A DNA stretch of 64,000 nt from Cornus controversa (taxonomy: Eukaryota; Streptophyta; Magnoliopsida; Cornales; Cornaceae), in contig CM048845.1 of the NCBI GenBank assembly GCA_026545225.1, positions 122,391,033-122,455,032 on the forward strand, read 5' to 3'. The notes under the pieces were generated by a model. That model saw nothing but the letters and a program-made list of their open reading frames with translations. It ran no database searches and was not told where the DNA came from. A program made the translations under genes and the position numbers. Shown in pieces: positions 21,901-32,377 of this stretch; position 1 is the first letter of the stretch; the number at the start of each line of letters is the position of its first letter.

Positions 21901-22928
21901 GGGGGAACCAAAAGCGGACAATATTGTGTCGGGATAGGGTGGGGCGTTACAAATGGTATTAGAGCCTGAACCCAGCCGAAAGTAAGTGTGCCGACGAGGG
22001 CGTCGGGCCTCGTAGGGGGGTGGATTGTAGTAACCCTTGTGGACGGGTGTGAGTGGGCGGGTGCATAGACAGACACTAGGCTGAGCTACCACACTGACAG
22101 GGTACAGGGTGCTCAATCCCACATCGCCTGGGTGTGGAAAAGGGGATGTGCTTAAATGTAGTATGTTCTCTTCAAATGGTATGAGGCCTTTTGGGGTAAA
22201 CCCAATAGCAAAACCGTGAGGGCTATGGCCCAAAGCGGACAATATCATACCATGTGTTGGAGCGGGGTATTACAATATAGCTGCTGATTGTGTTAAGAGT
22301 TGTGTAGTTGTGTTTCATTTGTCCTTTGTCGAAAAAAAAGGGAAAAAATGAATGGTTTATATGAGTAGAGTGTGTAAAGCAAAAAAATTTCTCAAAAGTT
22401 TTCTTAAGTTGTTTTATGTTGTGTATGGTTGCAGTCTTTCAAATGGAATAATCAAGGACATGCTAGTATTATTCTAATTTCGGAAGGGTAATACAAACAA
22501 CTCATAAAATATATAAATGGTCCCAACCATTTAACAAAATTTCTTGATGATCCATCAACTTCAAGATTAATTTATCTTTCGGTACAATTCTCATCATTGA
22601 CTATGAATTGATAGAATCACATGCTAATTGTGTGATCACATGAAATCCAAAGAATGGTGCTAGATATATAAATTATCAAAGAAAGTACATCCTATTCTCC
22701 AATTGCATCCGAAGACTTGCAAAATGAATGACTTTAGGTGAGAGAACTACATAACATAACTCTCTTCTTTGTTCAAAGAAAAAACAAAACACCAGCTCTT
22801 CAAGAAGAGCATCAAAAAATTCAATCTGAAAGCAAAAAGAAAAAACAAACTAATAAAGTACTAAAAATTCGATTTAAGCACCAAAATTGAGCTGATCAGA
22901 CTGATCAGATCAGAGTGGATCATTTGCT

Positions 22929-23323
22929 TCACTTGTTGATTCCAGTGGCATCCTTTACTGCATCAGCAGCACCTTGTGCCTTCTCCCTCATTTGCTGACC
23001 AGTCTGTCAACAATACCACATACATATATATATGCATCAATATTTTAGAAAACAATCGTAAATTCAATAATGTGAGGCTCATAAGAGTGTTATATATGTG
23101 TGTGTAAATTTGAACCTCCTGCATTGATTCCCTGGCAGATTGGGCAGCGTTCGAAGCCTTGTCTGCCATCTGGTTAGTCTTCTCCTGAAAAAAAGAAAAC
23201 GTAGTATTAACAAATCACTGTCACATTTTTCTACCTTGGTAATATATATGAACTTAAATATACCGTAGCTTGGCCCTTGGCTTCGCCGGCTTGGTAGTTC
23301 TGATTCAAATTTGATTGGTTCAT
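22929..23323 (-). CDS. KIN2/LEA-like small stress protein, copy 4
   Basis: Exons 23323-23264, 23184-23116 and 23003-22929 (minus), phase-0 GT-AG introns of 79 and 112 bp, the most compact copy; product 67 residues. It belongs to the second subgroup (TGQQMREKAQGAADAVKD) but ends ATGINK instead of ATGMNK, the only copy with this change in the otherwise invariant C-terminus. The TATA box is conserved and a CACGTG lies upstream at a different place from copies 1-2. The frame is intact. Function is inferred from KIN/LEA similarity. Confidence 0.87.
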
Positions 23324-23419
23324 ATTTGGGTTGCTTTGAGAAATAGATAGACACACTTGACAATGTAGGTTCAGAAACTCAAAAACTTCGGTGATGCATA
23401 GATGATGATCTTAAAGGGT

Positions 23420-23481
23420 ATTTATAGTTCTTGGACCAAGGCCATTGCCTGACACATGTAATACAAAGCCATATGCACGTG
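23420..23481 (-). promoter_or_regulatory. KIN copy 4 promoter: TATA box and shifted G-box
   Basis: TATAAAT on the minus strand at 23426-23420. CACGTG at 23476-23481 is about 25 bases further upstream than in copies 1-2; the original site reads ACACATGT. A G-box is thus retained but at another position. Confidence 0.55.
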
Positions 23482-23984
23482 AGACACATGTCACTCTATG
23501 GTTGAAAATGGAAGGTTTCGGCCATTTGACCAGGAGGGCTTTTGTGCATAAAAATACTACTGCTTCGATCAATTCAAAGGTTGATCAGAAATTCTTGGGT
23601 TTTTAATTGATCAATATCATTGCTGAAAACGTAATGCATGATTAACCACTAGTGTTTGGAGCCAACTTCTTATGAGAATGACCTTTCGGAAAAAAAAAAA
23701 AAAAACTTCTCATGTAGAATGGGATTTGGAAAAGGAAATAAAAATGATTGGATTTGAAATAAAATCATGTTTAATTTTCTGTTTAGAACATTAAGAAAAA
23801 TCAATTATTTTTCGGTGGATAAGTTGGGTAAACTGCAAACATACTTTCTTTAACCGTAATTACAAAATTCCACTGTTTTTTTCTTGGATTTCAAAATGAG
23901 GAGTGCGGCAGTCGCTCAAGCGAGTGTTCTTACACAGTCGGTTCACTGATCGGTAGAAATCAATTCCAAAAATTAAATGTTTTT

Positions 23985-24200
23985 CAGTAATAAATGTCAT
24001 ACTTTTTCATCAAACAATATACCATTTCAGTTATAAAGTATTTACACTAGTGACATCAACAAAAAAAAAAAAATTATAAACATAAAGTATTAAAATATTT
24101 TTTAATAAGAATATAGATTATTAAAAATATTTAAAAGTAGGACAATATAAAAAAATATTTTGTTTCCTTATATTATTAAACTTTCTAAATTTTTTTTTTC
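23985..24200. mobile_element. Partial copy of the 18830-19165 MITE family
   Basis: Shares TAATAAATGTCATACTTTTT-like, AATATACC, GTATTTACACTAGTG and TCATCAACAAA blocks and the central ATTATTAAAAATATTTAAA with 18830-19100. The right arm is missing where copia sequence begins. Confidence 0.5.
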
Positions 24201-24205
24201 TTATA

Positions 24206-24401
24206 TTATTAGACTCCAATAGATAATAAATTAAAAGGAAACTGAAGAGAATGTTATACTAGGCGTGCTAATAGTACCAATTCCATGGACTGAAGATTCA
24301 GTACCGTTAACTATTGTGAAAAACGAGTGAGAGGAAGTATGGAAAAAATCAAAAAGAAGGGAAAAGTTACCTGTCATATGATCAGAGTCCCCTAAATTAA
24401 T
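24206..24401 (-). pseudogene. Copia protease fragment
   Basis: Minus-strand reading gives GDSDHMTGNFSLLFDF, then SSVHGIGTIST and PSITFSSVSF, then (after a frame change) FPFNLLS. This is the copia protease region around the usual D-S-G..DHMTG motif and the following FPFNLLSVS box. The DSG itself is altered (the S position reads L), so the catalytic site is damaged. TRIM array 2 cuts the frame immediately before it. Confidence 0.78.
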
Positions 24402-26441
24402 TGTAACGCCCCACCCTATCCCGACACAATATTGTCCGCTTTTGGTTCCCCCGGACCAGAGACTTCCCAGGGGGGTCACCCATCATGGTACTACTCCAAG
24501 CTAAGCACGCTTAACTGTGGAGTTCTGGTGGGTTCACAACCATCACGGCTTTAAAACGCTTTGTGTCATAAAAGGGTGATAAACATACATATAATACTTC
24601 CTCATTCCACACCCAGGCGATGTGGGATTGAGCACCCTGTAGCCTGCCAGTGTGGTAGCTCGCCCAGTGTCTCGCACCCGCCCACATCACACCCGCCCAC
24701 AAGGGTCACCACAATCCACCCCCCTAGGAGGCCCGACGTCCCCGTCGGCACACTTCCGGCTGGGTCAGGCTCTGATACCATTTGTAATACCCCGCTCCAA
24801 CAAATGGTATGAGGCCTTTTGGGGTAAACCCAAGAGCAAAACCGTGCGGGCTCAGGCCCAAAGCGGACAATATCATACCATGTGTTGGAGCGGGGTATTA
24901 CAATTGGTATCAGAGCCTGAACCCAGCCGGAAGAAGTGTGCCGACGAGGACGTCGGGCCTCGTAGGGGGGTGGATTGTAGTAACCCTTGTGGACGGGTGT
25001 GAGTGGGCGGGTGCAAAGACAGACACTGGGCTGAGCTACCACACTGACAGGGTACAGGGTGCTCAATCCCACATCGCCTGGGTGTGGAAAAGGGGATGTG
25101 CTTATATGTAGTATGTTCTCTTCAAATGGTATGAGGCCTTTTGGGGTAAACCCAAGAGCAAAACCGTGCGGGCTCAAGCCCAAAGCGGACAATATCATAC
25201 CATGTGTTGGAGCGGGGTATTACAATTGGTATCAGAGCCTGAACCCAGCCGGAAGAAGTGTGCCGACGAGGACGTCGGGCCTCGTAGGGGGGTGGATTGT
25301 AGTAACCCTTGTGGACGGGTGTGAGTGGGCGGGTGCATAGACAGACACTGGGCTGAGCTACCACACTGACAGGGTACAGGGTGCTCAATCCCACATCGCC
25401 TGGGTGTGGAAAAGGGGATGTGCTTAAATGTAGTATGTTCTCTTCAAATGGTATGAGGCCTTTTGGGGTAAACCCAATAGCAAAACCGTGCGGGCTATGG
25501 CCCAAAGCGGACAATATCATACCATGTGTTGGAGCGGGGTATTACAATTGGTATCAGAGCCTGAACCCAGCCGGAAGAAGTGTGCCGACGAGGACGTCGG
25601 GCCTCGTAGGGGGGTGGATTGTAGTAACCCTTGTGGACGGGTGTGAGTGGGCGGGTGCATAGACAGACACTGGGCTGAGCTACCACACTGACAGGGTACA
25701 GGGTGCTCAATCCCACATCGCCTGGGTGTGGAAAAGGGGATGTGCTTAAATGTAGTATGTTCTCTTCAAATGGTATGAGGCCTTTTGGGGTAAAACCCAA
25801 GAGCAAAACCGTGCGGGCTCAGGCTCAAAGCGGACAATATCATACCATGTGTTGGAGCGGGGTATTACAATTGTAGTAACCCTTGTGGACGGGTGTGAGT
25901 GGGCGGGTGCATAGACAGACACTGGGCTGAGCTACCACACTGACAGGGTACAGGGTGCTCAATCCCACATCGCCTGGGTGTGGAAAAGGGGATGCTTAAA
26001 TGTAGTATGTTCTCTTCAAATGGTATGAGGCCTTTTGGGGTAAATCCAATAGCAAAACCGTGCGGGCTATGGCCCAAAGCGGACAATATCATACCATGTG
26101 TTGGAGCGGGGTATTACAGTTGGTATCAGAGCCTGAACCCAGCCGAAAGTAAGTGTGCCGACGAGGGCGTCGGGCCTCGTAGGGGGGTGGATTGTAGTAA
26201 CCCTTGTGGACGGGTGTGAGTGGGCGGGTGCATAGACAGACACTGGGCTGAGCTACCACACTGACAGGGTACAGGGTGCTCAATCCCACATCGCCTGGGT
26301 GTGGAAAAGGGGATGTGCTTAAATGTAGTATGTTCTCTTCAAATGGTATGAGGCCTTTTGGGGTAAACCCAATAGCAAAACCGTGCGGGCTATGGCCCAA
26401 AGCGGACAATATCATACCATGTGTTGGAGCGGGGTATTACA
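24402..26441. mobile_element. TRIM array 2: 5S-domain LTR-A plus a run of 5S-less LTR-B copies
   Basis: Order: complete minus LTR-A 24402-24713 (312 bp); internal 24714-24782; about 20-30 bases of minus LTR-B; inversion junction near 24803; plus LTR-B fragment to 24902; internal 24903-24975; LTR-B 24976-25224; internal 25225-25297; LTR-B 25298-25546; internal 25547-25619; LTR-B 25620-25869; only AT between; LTR-B 25872-26118; internal 26119-26192; LTR-B 26193-26441. Flanks are TTAAT (24397-24401) and TCAAT (26442-26446), a 5-bp duplication with one change. The insertion point is inside the copia gag-protease frame. The LTR-B units are almost identical, suggesting recent amplification. Confidence 0.88.
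24453..24534 (-). other. 5S rRNA-like domain inside TRIM LTR-A (array 2)
   Basis: On the minus strand it contains AGTTAAGCGTGCTTAGCTTG and a box C variant (CATGATGGGTGACC). It lies in the only untruncated LTR-A of the window. Confidence 0.87.
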
Positions 26442-26889
26442 TCAATAATCCAAGATGAACTGGATAAGGAAAGAAGACAAGTATTACTTGAACTGAACAA
26501 AGTGGTTGTGGAGGTGGATGGAAGATTGATATGCTTGACAATTGAATCATACTCTACCTTGGAAATAAAAACATGTTTTTCATCTGTGGAGTTAGAGTTC
26601 TCCCCCTTAACCGTAACATGATTTGTCCATGCAAGCTTGCCATGGAGTTCCAAACAGTAATCAATATAATGGTTGGTGCAGCTACAATGTGGACACTTCT
26701 TGGTATTGTGACCCGGCCCCCAAGATCCAAGATATCCAAGACGAAGAGATTTGAAATAAGTTTAGATCATATAAGTGAGAGCAATGGTGTAGGTATTGTC
26801 ACCCATGATAGCTAAGACGAGATAATCCTAGACTCCGAGTACAAGTTTCAAGCAAGAGGACAAAAAAATTTGAACACGAGATCAAGAAC
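26442..26889 (-). pseudogene. Copia gag fragment with CCHC zinc knuckle
   Basis: Minus-strand reading shows KKCPHCSCTNHYIDYCLELH; the knuckle CX2CX4HX4C occupies 26695-26654. Downstream come GKLAWTNHVTVKGE, FISKVEYDSIVKHIN and a serine-rich linker ending SSSSWIID at the array 2 junction. Order and spacing are those of copia gag running into protease. Upstream, stops appear and the fragment ends at the solo LTR (26890). Confidence 0.8.
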
Positions 26890-27608
26890 TGTAATACCCT
26901 GTAATTTGAGGATATTTAATTTGTGTTTTTATTTATTTAAATTTTTTATTTTATGGTGTTTAAATGCTTAAGTTAATTTTGATTAAAGCCTGTTCTTTAT
27001 TGTTTAATGTAGATGGTTGATTAATTGTTGTGAAGTGTTGATTGACTTTAAAGAATTTTTGAAAATTTTGGTGTTAAATGTTTGTGAAATTGTTGTGTTA
27101 AATGTTTGTGAAAATTTTGGGTTATTGAGCTGTATTTTTCTTTTAATTATTTTCAGGTTGGGCTAAGGAGAGTTTGGGCTTGACTATTGGGTTGGGCTAT
27201 ATATATATATATAGATGTGGGCTAAATATATTTGTAATTATTATTTAGGAATTATTTTAGTGTTTCTAGAAAAGAAAAATAATAATAAAACAAATTAAAA
27301 ATAAAAATAGGGTTAGTCGTTCCTACGCACAAATAGTTTTTATGCACTGACAGGGAGAGACCGGTAGACACCAGAAAAAAAAAAGAGAAGGGTGATTTTG
27401 TTCAAGATCAAAAGACAAGTTCAATCTCTTCACCTTCCCTTTGAACTTGTAAACATAGATAAATAATTGTATTATTTGATTTGTATGTGTATGTGTATAT
27501 ATACATATATCTATATATGAATTTCTATATGAACATACATAATGGTATGAAATCCTATGTATAGACATCTGTAAATTCATGTGAAGGATCACTGTTAGGA
27601 TGTATTAG

Positions 27609-27610
<2 letters not shown>

Positions 27611-27656
<46 letters not shown>

Positions 27657-27660
27657 TATA
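27611..27660. repeat. (AT)n microsatellite
   Basis: Nearly pure TA dinucleotide repeat inside the interrupted solo LTR. Confidence 0.9.
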
Positions 27661-29129
27661 TGTTTATATATACAAGTATGTAAATTTGTATATGAACATT
27701 TAAGTTGTGTTTGTTGGAATGTAATCCGAACAAAGTGTTCGTTTGCCCTTTGTGAGTGACCCTTGATAATCGGAATGTAAATGATTGAGAAATTTGATAG
27801 AATTTTGAAATTTAAGTTGAAGAACCCTAGAAACTTGAATTTGGGGGTTTCTAATTTAAGCTATGAATGGAGGCGATTCATACACCATTAGAAAGCTTAG
27901 ATGAAGGGGAGCATTTTGGTATATAAAAAGTCAAATTTTGGTGGCCGAAAAATTGGCCGAATCGTGCTAGGCGTGCACCAGCATGCTGGGGAAGATGATG
28001 CCCCAGCGCAGCGCGACGCCCACACGCGTCGCCAGCGCCCACATGCGCTACCAGCTCGTGGGGGGCGTGCGGTGGTCTCCGGCAGCCAGCAGGGACTGAA
28101 AAAGGGGTAGTCCGGTCCCATTTGTCAAGCCTAACTTCTGGGCCTAGTTTGGCCCAGTCTGGAATATTTAATATTTTTTTAAATTTTAAATCATTGTAAA
28201 TTGTAGAAAATTAGAAAAAATATTTTAAATTACCAAAAAATTTCTAGAAAATAAAATGAGACTTTTAAAGACAGAGTATGCACGGAAACCTAGATTCGAG
28301 CTAAGTTTAGATATACTTGATGTTTAAAGTGCAATGTAGGCTTTATTATGAGAATTTTCTTTTTAAAGGTTTATTTATTTTTCGCATTGGTTTCTTTGCA
28401 ATCATAAATGTACTTGGGTAATTATTTGATGTTTAAATTAGTATATGGAAATGTGTTAATTCGTTTTGCTTTCATGGTATGTTTGTTTTATTGTATTTAT
28501 TTATTATTTCATGTGGCGATTAGATTTTCATTATGTTAATTAGCATGCATATAAGTATGTTGAATTTTTATTTAAAGGAATATGGGAGGCATGTGAGGAT
28601 TGCCTAATACCTAATAAGGTATTTGTAATTTATAGGAGGAGACATGTTAATATTACCAAATACCTAACAAGGTATCCATAAAATACGGGTAAAGACATGT
28701 CAAGATTGCCTAATACTTAATAGAAAAACTAAGTTATATGTGTTCAGGCATGTTAGGATTGCCTCTAGTTTGAACTTAGAAAATTTGTTCGATATTTATT
28801 GTGATAGTGCACTACAAGAAAAGTGGGTATTTACGACGAAACATTCACGACATGCTCGTGTTTTATGTCGTGAAAGATCAATTTTCAAGGCCCAGATAGG
28901 CAACCCCTTGTCATTGTTGCATACGCATTGAGCTTTCACGGCACTCCTACTAGAAGCCTGTAGAAACTATACAGTAACGGGATGCTACGCCACTCGCTAA
29001 TAATAGAACCTGTAATAACAAGACTTTCACGACACTCCTACTAAAACCTCGTAGTAATGGTACCATTCATGGTGTACTATTTTTCTCGTTAATAATAGAA
29101 TCTGTAATGGCCAGACTTGCCTCCCATCA

Positions 29130-29138
29130 ATAAGTAAA

Positions 29139-29174
<36 letters not shown>
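29130..29174. repeat. (AAT)n microsatellite
   Basis: About fifteen AAT/ATA triplets near the left end of the CACTA element. Confidence 0.9.
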
Positions 29175-32100
29175 TACTCTAAAAATAAAAAAATTTCTGC
29201 CCCTATTTTTACCAATCCCGCGAAACCTATTAGGCAAATTTTTTTTCTAAATCCCTAAGCCCTAATCTGCTCTTTCTCACTCACGCGAACTCTCTCGCTC
29301 TAATCCCATCCCTCATCTATGCATTCTCTCTCTATCATGTAAAGCCCTAAGCTCTAATCTCTCTCTCACTCCGTCAACCAACAAGGAAGACACGAAGAAA
29401 TGCATCAAATTGAGACGAAAGATAGGAAGCCCTAATTGCTTAGAGTTCTATCTCTCACTCATATCAAAACCACCGATCGATTCTCAATCTCATAAGAAAT
29501 CACTTCTTTGTACTGTAAATTTTGCAGCATCAGATCAGGTATTATATATTTTCTTTAAATCACCCATCTTTCTCTATGTATATATATTTATCATTGTGCG
29601 TGTATTATCTCTCTATGTTTATTTTATGTTACTAATAGTCATAAAATGGAGATGTTGAGAGACAGAGGTTATGCAGTTCTTGATTCTGAAATCAATAACT
29701 CTCTTAAAGAGTTTTGATCCATTTACACCACAAACCCGATGTCAAGCGCCTTCAAATCTATTCTTCTCTCCAATCCGACCCATTAAACAATGTCAAAGTT
29801 TTTTTCTTTTCTTTTTAGGTAAACCAACTCTCTGTCTGGTTGCCGAGAAATGGAAGGAAACTAAAATGGAAAAAGGTTTAAATTCTGTTTCCTGCTATTT
29901 TTTGTTTTCATGAACGATGCACTTCCATAAGTGAAAGAATTGTATTAGCCCTCTTTAGTGGAAACATTCCCTTAGGGTTTTTTTTTTCTTAGAAACCAAA
30001 CATAGATTGTTTTTTATTGAGTTTCTAATTTTGTGGTGATTTGGGGCATGTTGGGTTCAATTTTCTAAAAACGATTCCGGAAAGTATTCAGTTTTTAGAG
30101 AACCACCAAAAAATAGTTCTATAAATTAAGGCCCTCTTTTCTAATTGAATTTCTGAAGAATCATTTTCAGAAAATTGTAAACAAAAAATGATTTTCAGGT
30201 GAGTAAATAATATTTTTGAATTACTACCATGCCTATGAAAAGTGTTTTGCATATACCCATATGTTGTTGCCTTTGTTAATTTAGTGAAAATGACAATACA
30301 ATTCCATGAGCTACTTCAATCTCTTTTAAATTGATGTGCACTTTAATTTTTATGGTGCCTAGTATCAATTTCATGGTTTCTTACTCTATTTTAATGCAAA
30401 TTTTCTTGCTTGTATAGGGTTTTGTAAGCTAAAGAAGTGGGTGTGCGACCAATTGTTGTCTTAAATGTTTTTAGGTTTGTTGGTCCTTCCACCTGCTTGT
30501 AAAAATGCCCAACTAGATACATTACACATTAATATCATGCTTTCCAAACTCTCTCTCTCTCTCTCCTTGTTTTTGTGAACAAATATTCATATGATTGGTC
30601 TTTTTATTTTTTTATAATGAAATATCGGCTATTTTCTGGCATGTAAAAACAATTCATTGAAAATATTTTTTGCTTGTCTATTGAATTTGAATGGTCCCAT
30701 TCATTTTTTACATAGCATTTGGAGGTATAGTAATATTAGTTTAATAGGTCCGTTTGCATTAATGAAAAGTATCTCAATAAATATGTTTTAGAATCTTCAA
30801 TTATGTCAATTTAAAGAAAGTTTGAAATCAACAATATAGGATGAATTATGGTCAACTTAATCGTTGACAATATGGTATATTATTCAATGGCATGTATGTT
30901 ATGTTATTCTCATCTTATGTGAGCCTACAATATTAGAAACTTTTAGGATATAAATAGCAAGGTTGATATTAAGGGATTAAATTATCAAATCATTACTTTT
31001 TTTGTAATTTTGTTCCAACTTATATGCGCAGGAAACAGAGAAATGCTTTTTAGTTGGTTCATCTTTCATTAGCATTAGTTTGAAACTTGTGTGAGACATA
31101 TATTTGATTGTTACTGGTACCTTTTTTTTCCCTTTTTCTTTAAATATGATTCTCTCAATTTCTTTCCTTCTTTTTGGGTAATTTTGTTTTGCTTCTTCTT
31201 TGTCTTTTACAACAGAGATATACAAAAATTTGTTATTAGAGTTTAGTTTAACTTGGGTACCTTTTGTTGATATTTAGAAAATAAATTATGTTATTGATCA
31301 TTTTTTATAACTACGTCCAACTCTTCTGCAATTGCATCAAGTTTAATACAATAGTTTCTTGTAAGAAAAATTACATGGTTGGTCTCGAAGTTCAGATTCC
31401 TACTCCTTTTGGAAGCATAGATTTCAACCATCAAGGATTACATTGTGTATTTGTAGTATCATCAATCCTTTTTTTTTGTTTGAGAATGGAGTAAGGGAGG
31501 CTAATTAGAACATAATTTTTAGTTCAGGAAATTTAAAAAAAAAATTATATTTAGTTGAGGAACATAATTTTTTTTAGCCACTTAATCTTTTTTTTTAATA
31601 AGATTGCCTTGAATTAATATTTATTTAAGAAAACCCGAATAAAATCACAATAATTCTCTAGCATGTTTTTTTATTAGAAAAAATAGTTTTGGGTTTAGAC
31701 CTTTAGGTTAAGTAGAAAAATTCTCACTCAAGAAGCCAGAAAGGTGTGGAGTAAAGCTGTTTCTCTAATTATCCCTTCACTTCCATCTTTACTGTTTACT
31801 ATTTACTTTCAAATTTTACTAGATGATAACCTGCCTATGCTTACCATCTTAAATATGATTGTAATTTATTGTTAGTGTTCTAGCATACTCCTATGACAAC
31901 TACTTATTCTTATCCATGGTCTTGGACCAAGCACCCAAGCTTATAATCCCATATCTAGTAAACATTTCCTGCCCATCTATGCTATATGGTTTTATTTTTT
32001 CTTTTATATTTCTATTTATAAGAGATTTATAATTTAAAAGTGCAACATTTCAATTGAAGTGTAACATCACTAAGTTCTTTAGAATGATTTTTCACATCGC

Positions 32101-32300
32101 TTTGGAACACAACTCAAGGCTTATATTAATTAAAAGGTTAAATTAGAAAAGAAAATTCATAAAGAAAAAAACAAAGAACAGAATTATTATTTTAATTTTG
32201 TTATTTTTTGTTGTTCATCTTGTTGCCTATGGATTGCCCTTTCAATTCAATAAAATAACCTTATATTTGTTTTTTCATGGATGGGATGTATATGCAATAG

Positions 32301-32377
32301 GGAACAAGTTAAGAACTTTACTAGTCTCATGAATGGACCTGAGAACACTACTTCTTCTGACATCTTTTGTGAAAAGG
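32301..32377 (+). pseudogene. Exon-like fragment in the CACTA interior
   Basis: An open stretch (EQVKNFTSLMNGPENTTSS, then DIFCEK) lies between an AG and GTATGA, an acceptable acceptor and donor. Other exon-like pieces are at 35521-35588 (LEALYPGVYKNVHEYGNRYC, ending at GTAAGT) and 38971-39099 (GKLLENLNVNNVKIDVLER, ending in TAA). They may be parts of a TNPA-like element gene or of captured host DNA. No family was recognised, and they could be chance. Confidence 0.25.

Larger units (their letters stand above)
20245..22274. mobile_element. TRIM array 1: mixed 5S-domain and 5S-less LTRs, partly inverted
   Basis: Order: minus LTR-B 20245-20493; internal 20494-20566; minus LTR-B fragment 20567-20667; inversion junction; plus LTR-A (5S domain) about 20671-20972; internal 20973-21042; LTR-B 21043-21291; internal 21292-21364; LTR-B 21365-21612; internal fused by deletion to a 5'-truncated LTR-A about 21658-21951; internal 21952-22025; LTR-B 22026-22274. 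Internals carry primer site TGGTATCAGAGCC (tRNA-Met type) and polypurine tract AGGGGGGTGGA. LTR ends are TGTAGTAACCC...GGTATTACA (B) and ...GGGCGTTACA (A). The whole array is flanked by ATATA (20240-20244 and 22275-22279). All reading frames inside are repeat artefacts. Confidence 0.88.
19416..22340 (+). pseudogene. LINE-type RNase H (RVT_3-like) relic, split by TRIM array 1
   Basis: 19420-20240 reads in broken frames as the C-terminal part of plant LINE polyproteins: VDHVLHSCP (zinc-binding RVT region), WHIWKQRNSKVFESRS, and an RNase H-like domain with VNFDVACNSENKDCGVGY (about 19798), AEGLVLRDTLQ (about 19933) and EVDCNSVLSL (about 20002). These carry the three acidic catalytic positions. 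The relic resumes at 22275 (ATAGCTGCTGATTGTG) and ends in an A-rich tail (22331-22348). Flanking sequence on both sides is duplication unit 4, whose empty form is seen near 45930. Several frameshifts and stops make it non-functional. Confidence 0.72.
22335..23860 (-). repeat. Segmental duplication unit 4 (KIN2-like gene and flanks)
   Basis: Starts at TGAATGGTTTATATGAGTAG and runs through the gene, promoter and TAAGAAAAATCAATTATTTT to GCAAACATACTTTCTTTAA. It lacks the MULE seen in unit 2 and, on its left, carries the LINE relic at the point where unit 3 has a MITE. Confidence 0.82.

Noticed and set aside
23880..23960. Slightly GC-richer piece AGTGCGGCAGTCGCTCAAGC as a possible RNA gene
   Set aside because: No tRNA, snoRNA or microRNA-like fold or box could be recognised by eye.
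19985..26415. The many overlapping 60-240 codon frames across the TRIM arrays, repeating peptides such as SYHVLERGIT or PHGFAIGFTPKGL
   Set aside because: They are the same LTR and internal repeats read in different frames on both strands, with no conserved protein family and no start context.
20245..26441. A CRISPR array, because of regularly spaced repeats
   Set aside because: The repeats are about 249-320 bp, the spacers are near-identical to each other, and the host is a plant. They are LTRs and TRIM internals.
27897..28121. GC-rich patch with open frames on both strands
   Set aside because: It lies within an interrupted solo LTR. The frames have no motifs and complement each other, as expected from GC-rich DNA.
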